Shown here piece after piece: positions 21,060 to 31,877 of a stretch of DNA of 64,000 bases; positions within the stretch are counted from its first letter, which is position 1; the number at the start of each line of letters is the position of its first letter. Location of the stretch: the NCBI GenBank assembly GCA_016490735.1, contig JAEMWC010000562.1, forward strand, positions 327,501-391,500, in the 5' to 3' direction. The stretch comes from Pachyseris speciosa. Its lineage: Eukaryota; Cnidaria; Anthozoa; Scleractinia; Pachyseridae. The notes beneath the pieces were generated by a model that was not told where the DNA came from, made no database searches, and saw only the letters and a list, made by a program, of their open reading frames with translations. Made by a program: the position numbers and the translations under genes.

Positions 21060-21515
21060 TTCTTTTTTTGTTTTTGTTTTTTAATCGCTACATACCAGAC
21101 TGGAATAGTATTCCATCGCACATCATGCATGCACCTTCTTTAAGCAGTTTTAAACTTGTCCTATCTATTACATTATTTGTGTCAATTTAAATCAGATGTA
21201 ACTTGTGAGTGACAAGTATATAATTTAATTAGGTTAGTTTTGGGTTGTATTTAAATTTTACTTCTTAATTTTTAGTGTCAATCTCAAATCAGGGGTGACT
21301 TGTAAGAGACAGGTATTCGATTTAATTTAATTAGGTAAGCTTTGGGCCGCCTTTAAATTTCACCTCTTAGCGTTTAGTATGTTTAATATCAGATAACATT
21401 CTTTGTATGGGAATTTAGTTTCTCCCGATTATTCTTCAGTCACGCACTTTTTGTTTTGTTTTGTATCAACTTACTTGTACTCGCATAACAAAGTATTATT
21501 AAACTTAAACTTAAA
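21060..21515 (+). pseudogene. LINE 3' end with C-terminal tail peptide
   Basis: The frame reads YIPDWNSIPSHIMHAPSLSSFK, the usual C-terminal signature of a LINE ORF2 (W-N-SLP, SL-SFK). The 3' UTR follows with an approximately 110-base imperfect tandem duplication (21180-21380; CTTGTGAGTGACAAG / CTTGTAAGAGACAGG) and an AAACTTA-repeat tail near 21500-21515. 5'-truncated. Confidence 0.65.
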
Positions 21516-22792
21516 AGTAAACTTTAAGTAAGCTCTTTGTCATCAATGTACACATCCTTTGGACTTCCTTCTCCTGCATACAGTCTTCCAATTAACTTTA
21601 TCAGCAGCTGGTCACACCAATCTTGTGGGATTTTTGGATGACATCTGGCATTAATGTTTAATGGGATTTTTGATGTTTGATGAAGTATGTTGTGCAATTT
21701 CAAATTACCTTTCTCGCAAAATAGAAATCTAGTTAAGATGGCTAACACTGATTTCCAGCACTTTTGCTTTAATGAATCATTACCTTAAATCCTCATACTA
21801 CATTGTTAATTACCTTGATAGTGGTATCAAACAAATGCCCAATATTTTATTATCAAGTTGTTTTGTCTTGCACATGGCTGGCCAGAAGAGCAGCTGGATT
21901 TCTTTTTGAAAACACTGTAGGTGCATTGATTGATAAGCTTAATGCTAGCAAGCAGTTCTTTTGTGATAGTAAGGTCAAGAAGTAACTGATCAAAAGAAAT
22001 ATCTTGGTCTTAATTCATATCATCTTAATATTTTATTGATTTCCATGTATCTTTCTTTCATATTTTTTTGAGGCATACATATATCCAGAGGATACACAAT
22101 TTCCGACTGTCTCATGGGAGGCTGTGGATAATTGAAATTGCTTTCATTCTGAAGTGATGTTCTGAATGATCACTATATAACTTATTTTTATTCTGATTTA
22201 AAGGAGCAGTCACCAGGCTTCTCCACCAATATCTAGTGGCCCTAAACCATAACTAAGTAGCCTACAGTTGAACGGGGAAACAGACCTGTCTTAAGCTATT
22301 GCTCTACGTTGTTAAAAATGTTTTGTTTAAAAAAAAAAATTATATAGATGCAAACTACCGTTGGACAAACGGTTGTAGGTTCTTAGGTTCTGCCGTTGTA
22401 GGTTCTACCATTTTATACGTAGGTTCTTTTTTAAACAAAGTATAAAAGATTATTAAAAGAAACTACCTCAATATTTTTATTTTGTTTTCTTAAGAACTCC
22501 AAACTCAATTTGCAAAGGAATTTTATTACCTTACTCAATAGAACGCTTGTTTTTAGGAGGGGTGGGGATCCAAATCCGTAAAAGGGGGTTGATACCTGCT
22601 AGCAGTTCTGGACTAGGGGGTCCAAATCTGATCCACAATTAGATCTGGACTGGAGGGTGCAAATTCTCGGGGAATCCAAATCCACTGTGCCACTGGCTCA
22701 GATCACCTTTCCATACTATTTTCTACAGCATTGCGTCTGTAGCTTGAGTGAGGTCAGACGGTGATATGACAAGCAGACTATATGTATTACAT
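21516..22792. other. Intergenic stretch, nothing recognised
   Basis: No family-level coding signal. 22090-22110 shares ACAATTTCCGACTGTCTC with 17540-17560, so it is partly repeat-derived. Confidence 0.35.
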
Positions 22793-22869
22793 AGCAGAGC
22801 TCCAAAAGCATTCTTTTTCTACTGGCATTTTAAATGCCAGTAGAAAAAGAATGCTTTTGGAGCTCTGCT
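22793..22869. repeat. 77-bp perfect palindrome
   Basis: 38-base arms separated by one T, centred on GGCATTTTAAATGCC, with no mismatch seen by eye. The right end continues into the dispersed GGAGCTC..GCTTTTAGGC repeat. It may be a foldback transposon or an end-joining product of two inverted repeat copies. Confidence 0.8.
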
Positions 22870-22879
22870 TTTAGGCTTG

Positions 22880-23627
22880 GCCAAATATAGATCACTGGTT
22901 AGCCCGCGGTGAGAGAAGACATTTCCGCCTCCTTTAACGGGTGAAGTGAAAACAGAGGAGAGGCCAAAAGCCTAGTCAGTATAATCCCGTGAAAATCTGA
23001 TTCACTCTTCTAGCTCAGGAGGGACTTTGACAAATGACTGAAACAAAATTAATTTGACAAGGGCGGAAATGTACATGGATCAAAAAGAAGCACTTTGAAC
23101 GTGACACTTAATAAAGGTCTTATATTACCGACGACCAACAAACGTGTAGCCCCAAGATTTTAAAACCAACTGGAATGTTAAAATGTTAGGGTTTTAAGAG
23201 CAAAAATAACGCGGACACAACAGACTGAATCTTCAATAAAGGCCTATGCTGGAATCCAAGCTGGGTGAGCGAAACATGACGGGATCGATATTCTATAGCC
23301 TCCTCCCCTAGGGAATCGAACCCGGGCCAAACTGGTGAAAAGCTAGGGCTTCCGTTCCTCGGTCATCTCAAGTCAAGTTTTAGTTTCTGTCGATTTCAAT
23401 AAAGCTAAGCATTCCTGAAACTCGGGTGCGATCAAAAGACGTTTCAATTTCGGTCTGATGAGCAATTAAAACGAATAACATGAAAGACCGTCTAATTTGC
23501 TGTAACGGATGGTTTGAGTAACGATCATACAGTGCACAATAGCTTTGTCTTTTCATTCGGCTCTTTACAGGTTTTGTGCCTCAAGGAATCATTTTTCAAC
23601 ACATCACAAGAATGTATGCAAACTGCG
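22880..23627 (-). other. 3' flank of gene C
   Basis: 22890-23060 matches 32480-32660, and 23310-23627 matches 37380-37731, so this is the duplicated interval between units. It includes a tRNA-like half (GGAATCGAACCCGGGCC at 23320-23337 and the following about 45 bases) that is also present downstream of copy D, so that insertion predates the C/D duplication. Confidence 0.55.
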
Positions 23628-24091
23628 TTAACACTGTGATGAACGGAAAATCAAGGCTGGGATTTGACCTCTAGACACGCCAGAACCGTTGGAGGTTTTT
23701 GCTGAGTTTTTAAAGGTAACTGTGACACCAGAGCAAGAGGCACTTGCCATACCATCAGAGTGGGCATGAGAACCATGCCTTGTGGTTATTTTAGCAGTTG
23801 CCGTATATGTAACACCAGCACGAATGGTAATCGCTTGAGAAAATTGCGCCTCAAAGGTTTGAACACTTGAACTGGTGGGATAGGACCCAGTCTTTTCAGC
23901 GATCAAGGTACTGCCACGATACAAACCAATGGTGACCTGGAAACTAGTTGAACCACTTCTAACTCCCCACAGGCGAAACCCCTGGAGAATGACGTCACCA
24001 TCAGTCTGGAAATCGATTGCATCAACTCTGCCACTGTATCCCCAACTACCGCTTGAACTTTTAGAGCGACTGCGCCAACAGTCACAGATAA
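23628..24091 (-). CDS. Gene C exon 4: PHR domain
   Basis: Acceptor TTTTTTTTGCTTAG, stop at 23628-23630. Reads SWGYSGRVDAIDFQTDGDVI, GFRLWGVRSGS, a central YTATAKITT strand, and SNGSGVSRGQIPALIF. The D-A-I-F...V-L-G-LWGV start and NG-V--GQIP end are hallmarks of the PHR beta-sandwich (PAM/Highwire/RPM-1, BTBD proteins). In known proteins this domain is intracellular; here it sits at the predicted extracellular C-terminus. Confidence 0.85.
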
Positions 24092-27000
24092 CTAAGCAAA
24101 AAAAAAAGTTTCATATAAAAAGAAAATATGTAGAACAAGCATGACACTGAAACTTAAGTTGTTTTAACCTTATATTGCGACTGAGAGTCATTTTTTGAGT
24201 CAGGAATATTAATGCTTCGTCATTAGGCGTTGGTTGTCATATTTATTTTCATTGATATAATTAGTGAGCCACAAGCACTGTTGAAAGCGGACTCTGTTAG
24301 TACCCAAACTTCCTCGCTTCTTCGCGCTGCTGTTACTCTGTAGTCTGCCAACTTATTCCAAGAAGAGTTCTGTTTCTTTGCAATCTGCCAATTTCTCTCA
24401 GATTTAGTCGCCACACAACTGTTGAAATTATATTCTGTTGATTTACTTCCCTGCAGATTGGAGTTACACTTTCTAGTCTTCTCGGATAAGGACGATAAAC
24501 CGTAGGTCCCGTTGCACGAAATTTGTTACTAATCATCTGTGGGAGCATAGTCAATAGAGGGAAATGGTAATGAAACCTAGCAAAATTCTTTGTTATATGT
24601 TTTTGTTTGTTATTTTGGGGGTTGACTGTGCACAAATAACAATAGGTGTTTACGCGTGTTTATGCAACTAACCAATAAAAACATTGCGATTGTGTAATTC
24701 ATGCATAGCACATGAGTGCAGAACAAAAGATGTGCACAGCCATGGACCTTCCAACATAAATCTTGGCCTCTTTGGTTTGCTCCTTTGATGTTTGCCGAGA
24801 TTCATAACCATTTCCTTCTATTAACTATGGTGGGACGTTAAAGAACCCATACACTGTTCGAAAAGAGTTCCAAAAGTTTCAGCTTCAGTTTCATTAGCTC
24901 AGTTTCAGAACTATCGACCGATGCTATTCTGTCGTGAATTGTAACACCTGTCGTAAATTTTAATAACAGTTGTCGAGAATTGTAATAACCAAGCTATCTT
25001 AAATTGTAGTAACACGTTGTCGTAATTTGTAATAAAACGAGCTACCGTAAGTTGTAAGACATTGTCATGCTTTGTAATTCGCCTTTAAATAACTGCTGAG
25101 AGAAAATGTAAATTGATTGCCCCTGCAGACAGTCCCTTCGTCCAAGTTCTTTCCTTTGCTAAGTACTCACCTTGAACTTGTTGCACCACCAAGTTCATTC
25201 TCACTTTCTTTGTCCCCATGCTGTTCGTTGCTGCACACTCGTAAAACCCGCTGTCAGCAGGGCTCAAGTTCCTAATGGTGAAACGACCATCTTTCACTTC
25301 AGTCTTCCCTGCGGGAAAGGGCATCAATAATCTCTTCCAGCTCATCTTGGGAGGGGGAAAACCTTCGGCTTCACAAGTTTCTTGGAATGTTGAGTGTTGT
25401 TTTGGAGTTGCTAGAGACGAGGGAACTTTTGTAAAAATGGGAAGACCTGAATAGGGGGAAAATGGAACGAAACTGAAACAGGATGAAAGATGAAGAAACA
25501 TGAAGAAGGAAATAAACTAGGACAAGTCTTTCCCAGTAAAAAAGGAAAATAGCTCACCGCCAATGTCAATAATCACTCTAACTCTAATAAGACAGACGAG
25601 CTGCAGCTGTAATGGTACAACCGACGCAATGTCTAAGAAAATTGACCTGACTAAAAAACCAAACAAAAAACAAACAAACTAAACAAACAATAAAAGAAGC
25701 AAACAAACAAAAACACTAAATTTAAACGTTTAGTCGAAAGAAATCATAGGAAAAGTCAGTCATTACTTAAGATATAGCGATAGTAAACGAAAAAAGAGCA
25801 GTTGTAAAGAAAGCATGGATGGCAAAGAAATGGGTTTGAACCTATCAAAGATATTCAGAAATTTCATTGATGCTCTCACCTCGAACTGTCAGATTACACG
25901 AGCTGTTAGACGATCCGAGAATATTTGCCGCAATGCAAGTATACTTTCCAGCATCATTGTAACTCAAGTTTTTAACGGTTAACTCCCCTTCCCTGACGAA
26001 ATACTTTTCTCCTGATTGAAGCGTCCTGTCCTTGAATTTCCATTCAACTCTGGGAGAAGGATTACCACCAACCGTGCAATAAAATGCCGTATTTCCTCCT
26101 TCATCCCGAGTCAGTTCAGTTGGTGACAACAAGACATGTGGGGCAGATATTGATTCTCCCGGTCTACCAGGCGGTCCCGTCATGCCTTTGGGTCCAGGCG
26201 AACCCGTATCTCCCTTCTCTCCTTTCGGTCCAGGGGGCCCGGTCATTCCTGTTTTTCCATGTGGTCCTATGACACCTTGGATTCCTCTCCTTCCCTTGGT
26301 CCCCTTTGGTCCTCTCCTACCGCGGGGTCCGTGTGCACCAGCTGGCCCAGGCAGCCCAGGCGGCCCTACAGGGCACGCCTTTTCATTTGATTTGCAGTAT
26401 TTGGCGGGGAGGAGTTGAGCAAAATGATTGGTGATTTCTCGACGCACGTCATAAATAGTAACTGCATGTGAGGTGTTGTGTAGAACATATCTGCGATTTC
26501 TTATCTTGGTAGTCGTTAATGGACCATTAGACGTCTTTTTCACTGCAAGAACAAACAGGAAAATTTTAGTGATTTAAAAAATCTTTGGCAATGCATAAAT
26601 ATAGTTCCAAGAGCCTAACAACAAACTGTCTTGAATACGCAAACCAGCATCAATGCTTCACCTCTCGTTCTAAGTGTAATTTAAGGTGGGAGTAAATTAA
26701 CGTGAATTGGAGTGAAATTTTAAGGAGGTTAAAGAAGGGATTGAAATGTTTAAAAAAGATGTTTTGAAACACCACCAGACAGTTGACGCCCCACAAGGGC
26801 ACTCCAGCTTGACAAGGAACTGTTTGGTGTCCGTCTACTAATTTATAACTTCAAATTCCAATTTTACTCTTCGTTAAATCTTCAATATTTCCTCCTCAGT
26901 ATTTCCCCCAATTTAACTAATCCTTTGAGAAAAATTGATTGCTTGAAACCAGAACGAGATATTAACGTTAAATCAAGGTTAAGCGGCTAAAAAGACGATG

Positions 27001-29278
27001 TTTAGGTTAAATCCCGCCTTAAGGTGACTTGATATCTCATGAGTTTTTCGTGTACGGGGCGTCCATGAGGCTAAGGGTTCACGGCGAGCAGGTTTAATTA
27101 ATCATAATATCTGTAGTTTCTGCAGCTTTCCACAAGTTGCTCGGCAACGTTTTGGAAACTTCTTGTATTTCGAGCACTTTTTTTCGTTCGGAGCAACTTT
27201 TTGCATTCTGAACAGTTTCTAGTTTTCTACCAATTCTGAGAAATCGGAAAACCTTTTAGTGCTTAAATTGGCCTTGCTTCCATATTTCACATTTTTTTAG
27301 TAGATCATTTATGAATTTCCTGTGAAATAGCCAGATTCCCCCTCTCCCAAGGGACAGTCCTCATGGGCGCAAGATGCATGCAGCCGCGTTTTTTTTTTTT
27401 TAAAAGAAAATTCATTACACTCGACTAACTCGAGTCTCGAGTGTCTCAGGTGAAGAAGGTCATTCATATCCTTTGAGGGTAGCCGCAGAAGCAGGAGCGA
27501 GACTGAGCGACAATTTCAAGAGAACGCAAAGTGCAAACAAATCCAGTTGACAAAAAAAAAGCGAAATGTCTGTGGCACAGCCGATTCAGATGTGAGTGTC
27601 TCAAAGGAGAGCATCTTAATGACGGTGGTGTCGGGTAAACTCAGATGTGATGCATGCAAGCCAAACCGTGTTCAAAAAAGGAAAGGTCTGTTATAAAGCA
27701 CATTGCATCCCAGAAAAGCAAGAAAAAAGACTAGAGTATTGTAGACCTGATGAAAAGAAACGACGAACGAATGAATAATATTAACATTACTATTGATGCG
27801 TAGTCTTTTAACTGAGCACAAAGTTGTTTAGCAACGCTGGTAACGCCGCAAAATTGCACAAAAATGCTTAGAAATCTTACTTTTGTTGTACAATCTGCAT
27901 ACTTTTACATCACATCAAACAAAGGAAGACAGCAACAATTTTGTAGCAACTTTTCATCAACTTTTTGAGAAATTACCGGCAGTTTTTTGGGGGAATCTCA
28001 AGCATCTTGTGGAAAGCCTTATAAAAAGTATGGATATTTTTTTTAACGACTGCAAATTGAGGAGGCAAATCAATTCTACTCAATAGCAGGACGTGGACAT
28101 TGAAAGACTGAGAATGCGTGTACCTATGTAAAACTGTTAAAATGATTCTCTAAGACGAAGAAACTGTGGGGTAGCGTGTTACTCTCTCTGCCGGATATTG
28201 CAATATATGGATTTAGTATAAACCACACAAGTGAATAGTGCTTTTCGCGCGCTCTGATTGGTCAACTCGGAGGTGATTGGCAAAGTACTATTCACCTCAG
28301 TGTTGGTAAAAGTGGTGGATATTCACCACTATTCACCTCCACTTCGGTGAATAATTGTTTAATATGTAACTTGATATCAAGATTCCACTCGGGGGTGGGG
28401 GAATGACTCCAATGAGCCAAACTGTTGATAATGAGTCGCTAAAGGGTAATGATAACGAGAATTTTAGCTTTAGATAAGGCATAGAAATCAGGGAGTTCTG
28501 ATGTAAAACAGGGTGTCAGTTACAAGGGCTGATCATTGTTAGTCTAGTTAGTTTGGATAAAAGGACAAAGGCGAAAGAACATAAACTGATAGAGCGGTGA
28601 GCTTTATAACACCAGGTATTCTGCGATTAGCGGAGGCTGTTTGACCGCTCCTCTCAGATGTACCTGCGTCCAAACAAATAATCGTAAAACCACCAAATGT
28701 GATCTTCTCGTAGGGTAAGCAAAAATAAATGGCAAGGACAAAATTATTGTAATTGTAAACTATTCAATTATAGGACTTTTCTTTCCGTCTGGTTGGGAAC
28801 ATTCCCTTCATTAGTGAACTGAAGGACATGTGGTCTTTGGTTTAGACCGGAATTGCATTAATAATGCTGTAATTGAAATTGAGCTGATGTAGGCAAAGGG
28901 GTTCAGAGTCCTTGTACCTTACCTACCCCTCCTTGGTGTATTGCACAATCCCCCCACTCTTGGATATATTACAACTTTTCCCTCTAGCCTACAAAGATTC
29001 TTACCTGAAGGAGAGCCAAGCCTGTTCGCTTCAAACAGTTCCTCAGAGTTTTCTGTCGGTATATCAGTCTTCTCTTCCTCAGTTGTTTTCGGCGTGGTCT
29101 TCTTCACAGCACCTTTTAGAGGCATCATCGTCAACCGATTTTCAAGCGCAAGCAGTCGATCGTTTGTCGCTTCATTCTTCAGCCACAAAATTCCACAAAC
29201 GAAGAGTAAAGTCAACGAGACATATGAAGGCCTAACTGAGGGGAAAAAATCACGGACTTTGTTAGAAGAATCAGCCAT
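23628..29278 (-). CDS. Gene C: type II membrane collagen-Ig-Ig-PHR protein (four exons)
   Basis: Exons: 29278-29005, 26542-25880, 25446-25171, 24091-23628 (274+663+276+464 bases = 558 residues plus stop). All introns are GT-AG and phase 1. Predicted order: cytoplasmic tail 1-20; membrane span about 21-38; heptad-like stem to about 50; Thr/Glu spacer; R-N-R-R near 108-111; cysteine pair near 141-148; 24 Gly-X-Y triplets, about 151-222; Ig about 223-312; Ig about 313-404; PHR about 405-558. There is no signal peptide: the N-terminal span with a short basic tail suggests type II topology with collagen, Ig and PHR outside. Type II collagens such as ectodysplasin, collagen XIII and gliomedin trimerise and are often shed by furin; the same is inferred here. 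Function is unknown; cell adhesion or matrix signalling is a guess. Confidence 0.85.
24092..25170 (-). other. Intron 3 of gene C
   Basis: Left part paralogous to 37980-38300 and 7300-7640. A run of degenerate 20-24-base repeats (TTGTCGTAATTTGTAATAA type) occupies about 24930-25080. No exon was recognised. Confidence 0.5.
25171..25446 (-). CDS. Gene C exon 3: Ig domain 2
   Basis: Acceptor CCCTATTCAG, donor GTGAGT, 276 bases, phase 1 at both ends. I-set-like Ig: ETCEAEGFPPPKMSW (first Cys, Trp) and PADSGFYECAATNSMG (D-x-G-x-Y-x-C). Same domain as the 38784-39015 relic in copy D. The symmetric phase makes it freely duplicable or removable. Confidence 0.85.
25447..25879 (-). other. Intron 2 of gene C
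   Basis: Short intron with A/C-rich AACAAAC repeats at 25650-25715; nothing coding seen. Confidence 0.6.
25880..26542 (-). CDS. Gene C exon 2: stem, collagen run and Ig domain 1
   Basis: Acceptor TTGTTCTTGCAG, donor GTGAGA, 663 bases, phase 1/1. Reads KKTSNGPL...KIRNRRYVLHN, KYCKSNEKACPV, then 24 uninterrupted Gly-X-Y triplets ending GPPGRPGES. The Ig domain follows: AFYCTVGGNPSPRVEWKF and NDAGKYTCIAANILGSSN. Several N-x-S/T sites are visible. The charge-rich GRRGPKGTKGRRG segment could bind glycosaminoglycans (inference). Confidence 0.85.
26685..27018. mobile_element. TTAA-targeted MITE (GGCGGGA family), copy 2
   Basis: 334 bp between TTAA at 26681-26684 and 27019-27022, in the opposite orientation to 3142-3548, sharing most of its length (ACCAAACAGTTCC words inverted). 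The gene A paralogue (about 588-605) shows an uninterrupted TGTAATTTAAGGCGATT, an exact empty site with one TTAA. Confidence 0.85.
28205..28372. mobile_element. MITE (CACACAAGTGAATAGTGC family), uninterrupted copy
   Basis: About 168 bp with inverted subsequences (AAGTGAATAGTGC ... CACTATTCACC; AATAATTGTT at the end). Matches both halves of the interrupted copy at 17096-17696. Non-coding. Confidence 0.65.
29005..29278 (-). CDS. Gene C exon 1: type II membrane anchor
   Basis: ATG at 29278; MADSSNKVRDFFPSVRPSYV, then the hydrophobic span through GILWL and KNEATNDRLLALENRL. Donor GTAAGA, phase 1, 274 bases. The start is supported by conservation of MADS and its upstream context in three copies. 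A Lys-Asn boundary after the span and a basic tail before it fit an N-in, C-out orientation. Confidence 0.85.
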
Positions 29279-29390
29279 TCCTACAACTTCTTTCGCTGAG
29301 ACAGGAACACGAAAGCATGTGGAAACTTGCCAACAAAAATTGATCCAAACGTACCGCTAATAAAGGCTCTATTCATTTTCCATATTTGTC
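29279..29390 (-). promoter_or_regulatory. Conserved 5' UTR/proximal promoter of gene C
   Basis: Shared with genes A and B (AACACGAAAG, GGAAACTTGCCA, TCTATTCATTT). The likely transcription start region; no specific factor site is claimed. Confidence 0.45.
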
Positions 29391-29656
29391 TCTTTCTCAG
29401 TTAAGAAATTTATGTTGGCCTTTGGCCCTTAGGTTAAAATCTGAGACATTAAAATCAGGAAATCACGAAATAAGTGCCCGTCGACGAAATGAAACAAAAC
29501 GAAATGAAAATCTGTAGTTTGGGAAATGGGAAAGCTGTAATTTGTGAAGTGAATATCTTCGTTTTTGCGAAAAACTCCACCAGCAATAGGATGAATCGGT
29601 TTCATGAAATGAATAAATAAATAAAACTTTTCATTTCGCAAATTATATATTTTTAA

Positions 29657-30028
29657 AGAGTATAAAAGCAAGGGCCGATACAACGTAGAATGGTTTTAAA
29701 TTTTGTGTACTATATTTCGGCTGGCCAAACCAGGCTTCTTCAGGTACAATGAGAATTTACATTGGAAGGGGTGTTTATGTAGTAATATACCGGAAACACG
29801 AAAAACTAAAACGACTGACAGTGTAAAATAAAATACTAGAATAAAAAGACTAAAAATGATAAGCTTAATAACGAAAATGAACTATTATGTTTCTTCGTGG
29901 ATGTTAAGACCTTCAGGATCAAATGTAAATTCTCATTGTACTTGAAGAAAGCTGGTTTGGCCAGCCGAAATATAGTACATAAAATTTAAAACCATTCTAC
30001 GTTGTATCGGTTCTTGCTTTCATACTCT
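29657..30028. mobile_element. Inverted pair of Penelope-type terminal repeats
   Basis: Arms of about 105 bases read AGTATAAAAGCAAG...CCGATACAACGTAGAATGG... and its near-perfect inverse, containing TATTTCGGCTGGCCAAACCAG, text typical of Penelope-like terminal repeats. About 150 bases of AT-rich filler lie between them. No protein. Possibly a non-autonomous or rearranged Penelope copy. Confidence 0.5.
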
Positions 30029-30049
30029 CTGTTGATTTTATTAGGCCGA

Positions 30050-30136
30050 TCAGATCACCAGTTTGATCCAACGTATACCAGCAGGATTATTGTCCACGGC
30101 ACAGGCTACCCAGACAATCTGTCCTTCCTTGTAAAA
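30050..30136 (-). other. Possible orphan terminal exon
   Basis: A good acceptor (TTCTACTTTTGCAG) precedes a 28-residue reading FYKEGQIVWVACAVDNNPAG IRWIKLVI and a stop. The composition is protein-like, but no partner exon or family was found. It may be a transposed exon fragment. Confidence 0.2.
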
Positions 30137-30139
30137 CTG

Positions 30140-31560
30140 CAAAAGTAGAATAGCACTTCAATTTTACTTACAGGTAATACACCTCAACATTCTATTATTT
30201 CTATGCCTCACCACCACCGCCACCTTGTCGCGAATCACATCTACACTCGTGTCAGCTTAATTGCATGCAGTTGACATGTGTGTTCTGCGAGCAATTTAGT
30301 CAATTCCACGCTTTCGCTTTGTGTTATTTAACATAAACATGCTTAGTCATGCCACAAATTGTGGAGAAATTCTTTTAAGTGAGTCCAAACGTTTGGCCAA
30401 ACAGTAAAAACAACAACTGTACTTGGACTATTAAAATTAATCGTACTGAAATCAACTCGGCGCGTGGACTGCAAACAAAACCATGGTAGGTGCCCGCGCT
30501 TGTTCGCGTAATGGTTAGCGGCAGTCAGCAAAGCGCAAGAACAAATGTCGATCTTTTAGAATCCAGATTTTGAAATGCGCGACAACGTGCGTGGAAATTG
30601 CTCAACTCACGAAGGTTTTTGCAAGAAAGCGAGCCCGGTGACCCCCTTTTTTATTGTTTCAATATTTTGTCTTGTAAAGAGGAAACGTCACACAAAATTC
30701 AAGAAAATTCTTTCGGAGAAATTTTACACTACTCATAAATGCCCTTTCTCGCATTTATAAAACATCCGCTTGATAGAAATGTTTTAAAAACATTTTGCAG
30801 TTTCCTTTTCAAATGGCAAAAGTGATCACGTGAAAAAAAAATTGGGGGTCACCGATTTAGTTTTCAAATTATAAGTGCCAGAAGTTGAAATGCAGCTCTG
30901 AATAACCCTCAAGTACCATGGCCATGGTAACAACTGACGACGTAATAATAGTCGTTTTTGGTCAACAACTAAATGTATAATTTAATCTTGCAAAAGTTTT
31001 CTTCCGGCCTCGATTTGCCTTTGTGTTCTTTTCTCTCAAAGTTTACGTCGTGAAAAAGCTAAAAACTGGTACCAGCCACCTTAATTTTCTTTTTCACACG
31101 TATTAGCGCCCTGCATTTCTTTGTGTTCAGTATTTCGCCCCACTTCCCTACCACTCTATCTATTTATTCGTTTAGTTACTTTATTTTTACTGGTATGTTC
31201 GTGCAAAAGGCTGTACCAGTTAAAAGATGTAAATAGTTTTTAGTGTGTAATTTCTCTTAAACTGATTTTATAGCCTTGTATTCTTAGTTTTCTTCTTGTG
31301 TGTGTGTCTGTAACATTGTAATGTATAAATATTGCATTGTATGGTGTAATAAAAATTATTAAAAATAACAATAATAATAATATTTATCGAGTTATATTGC
31401 GCAAATATCAATTAAAAATTTTCTTCTGCGCATTACAAACAAATTCTAATTCTCCTAGTACACATCAAAAATTAAGGGCTAATTATTCCTTAAGATCCTA
31501 TTCACAAATCCTGCTTAACAAAAAAACAAAACAAAAACAAAACGAAACAAAACAAAAATG
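30140..31560. other. Intergenic stretch, nothing recognised
   Basis: AT-rich, no family-level protein match on either strand. Simple AAAAC and AATAAT runs at 31350-31560. Confidence 0.4.
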
Positions 31561-31877
31561 TCTTGAATAGTTTCCTTGGTGTGGTATTGAGAGAGAATAG
31601 CTAAGCTGAGGAAAGCCTGGGAAATGTGGAGCCAGTAATAAATAAAACACGGACTAATGAGAGGAGTTCAGACACCAACTACACTTTATTTCACCGCAGT
31701 AGTTCGAAAACAAAAGGAAGAATGATGCTGTCAAACAATTATTAATGTGGGTTGTTTTTATATAAGTGTTCAGTCAATACGTAAACTGACAACAAGTAAT
31801 TATAAGTTTTGACGAAACGACGATGCGAGTTAATCTTGTTTACATTAAGAAAAACAAGTATTTATGCCGTATGCACC

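Larger units (their letters stand above)
26543..29004 (-). other. Intron 1 of gene C
   Basis: Paralogous to introns of A and B in patches. Carries a TTAA MITE (26685-27018) and a MITE copy at 28205-28372. No internal exon seen. Confidence 0.6.
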
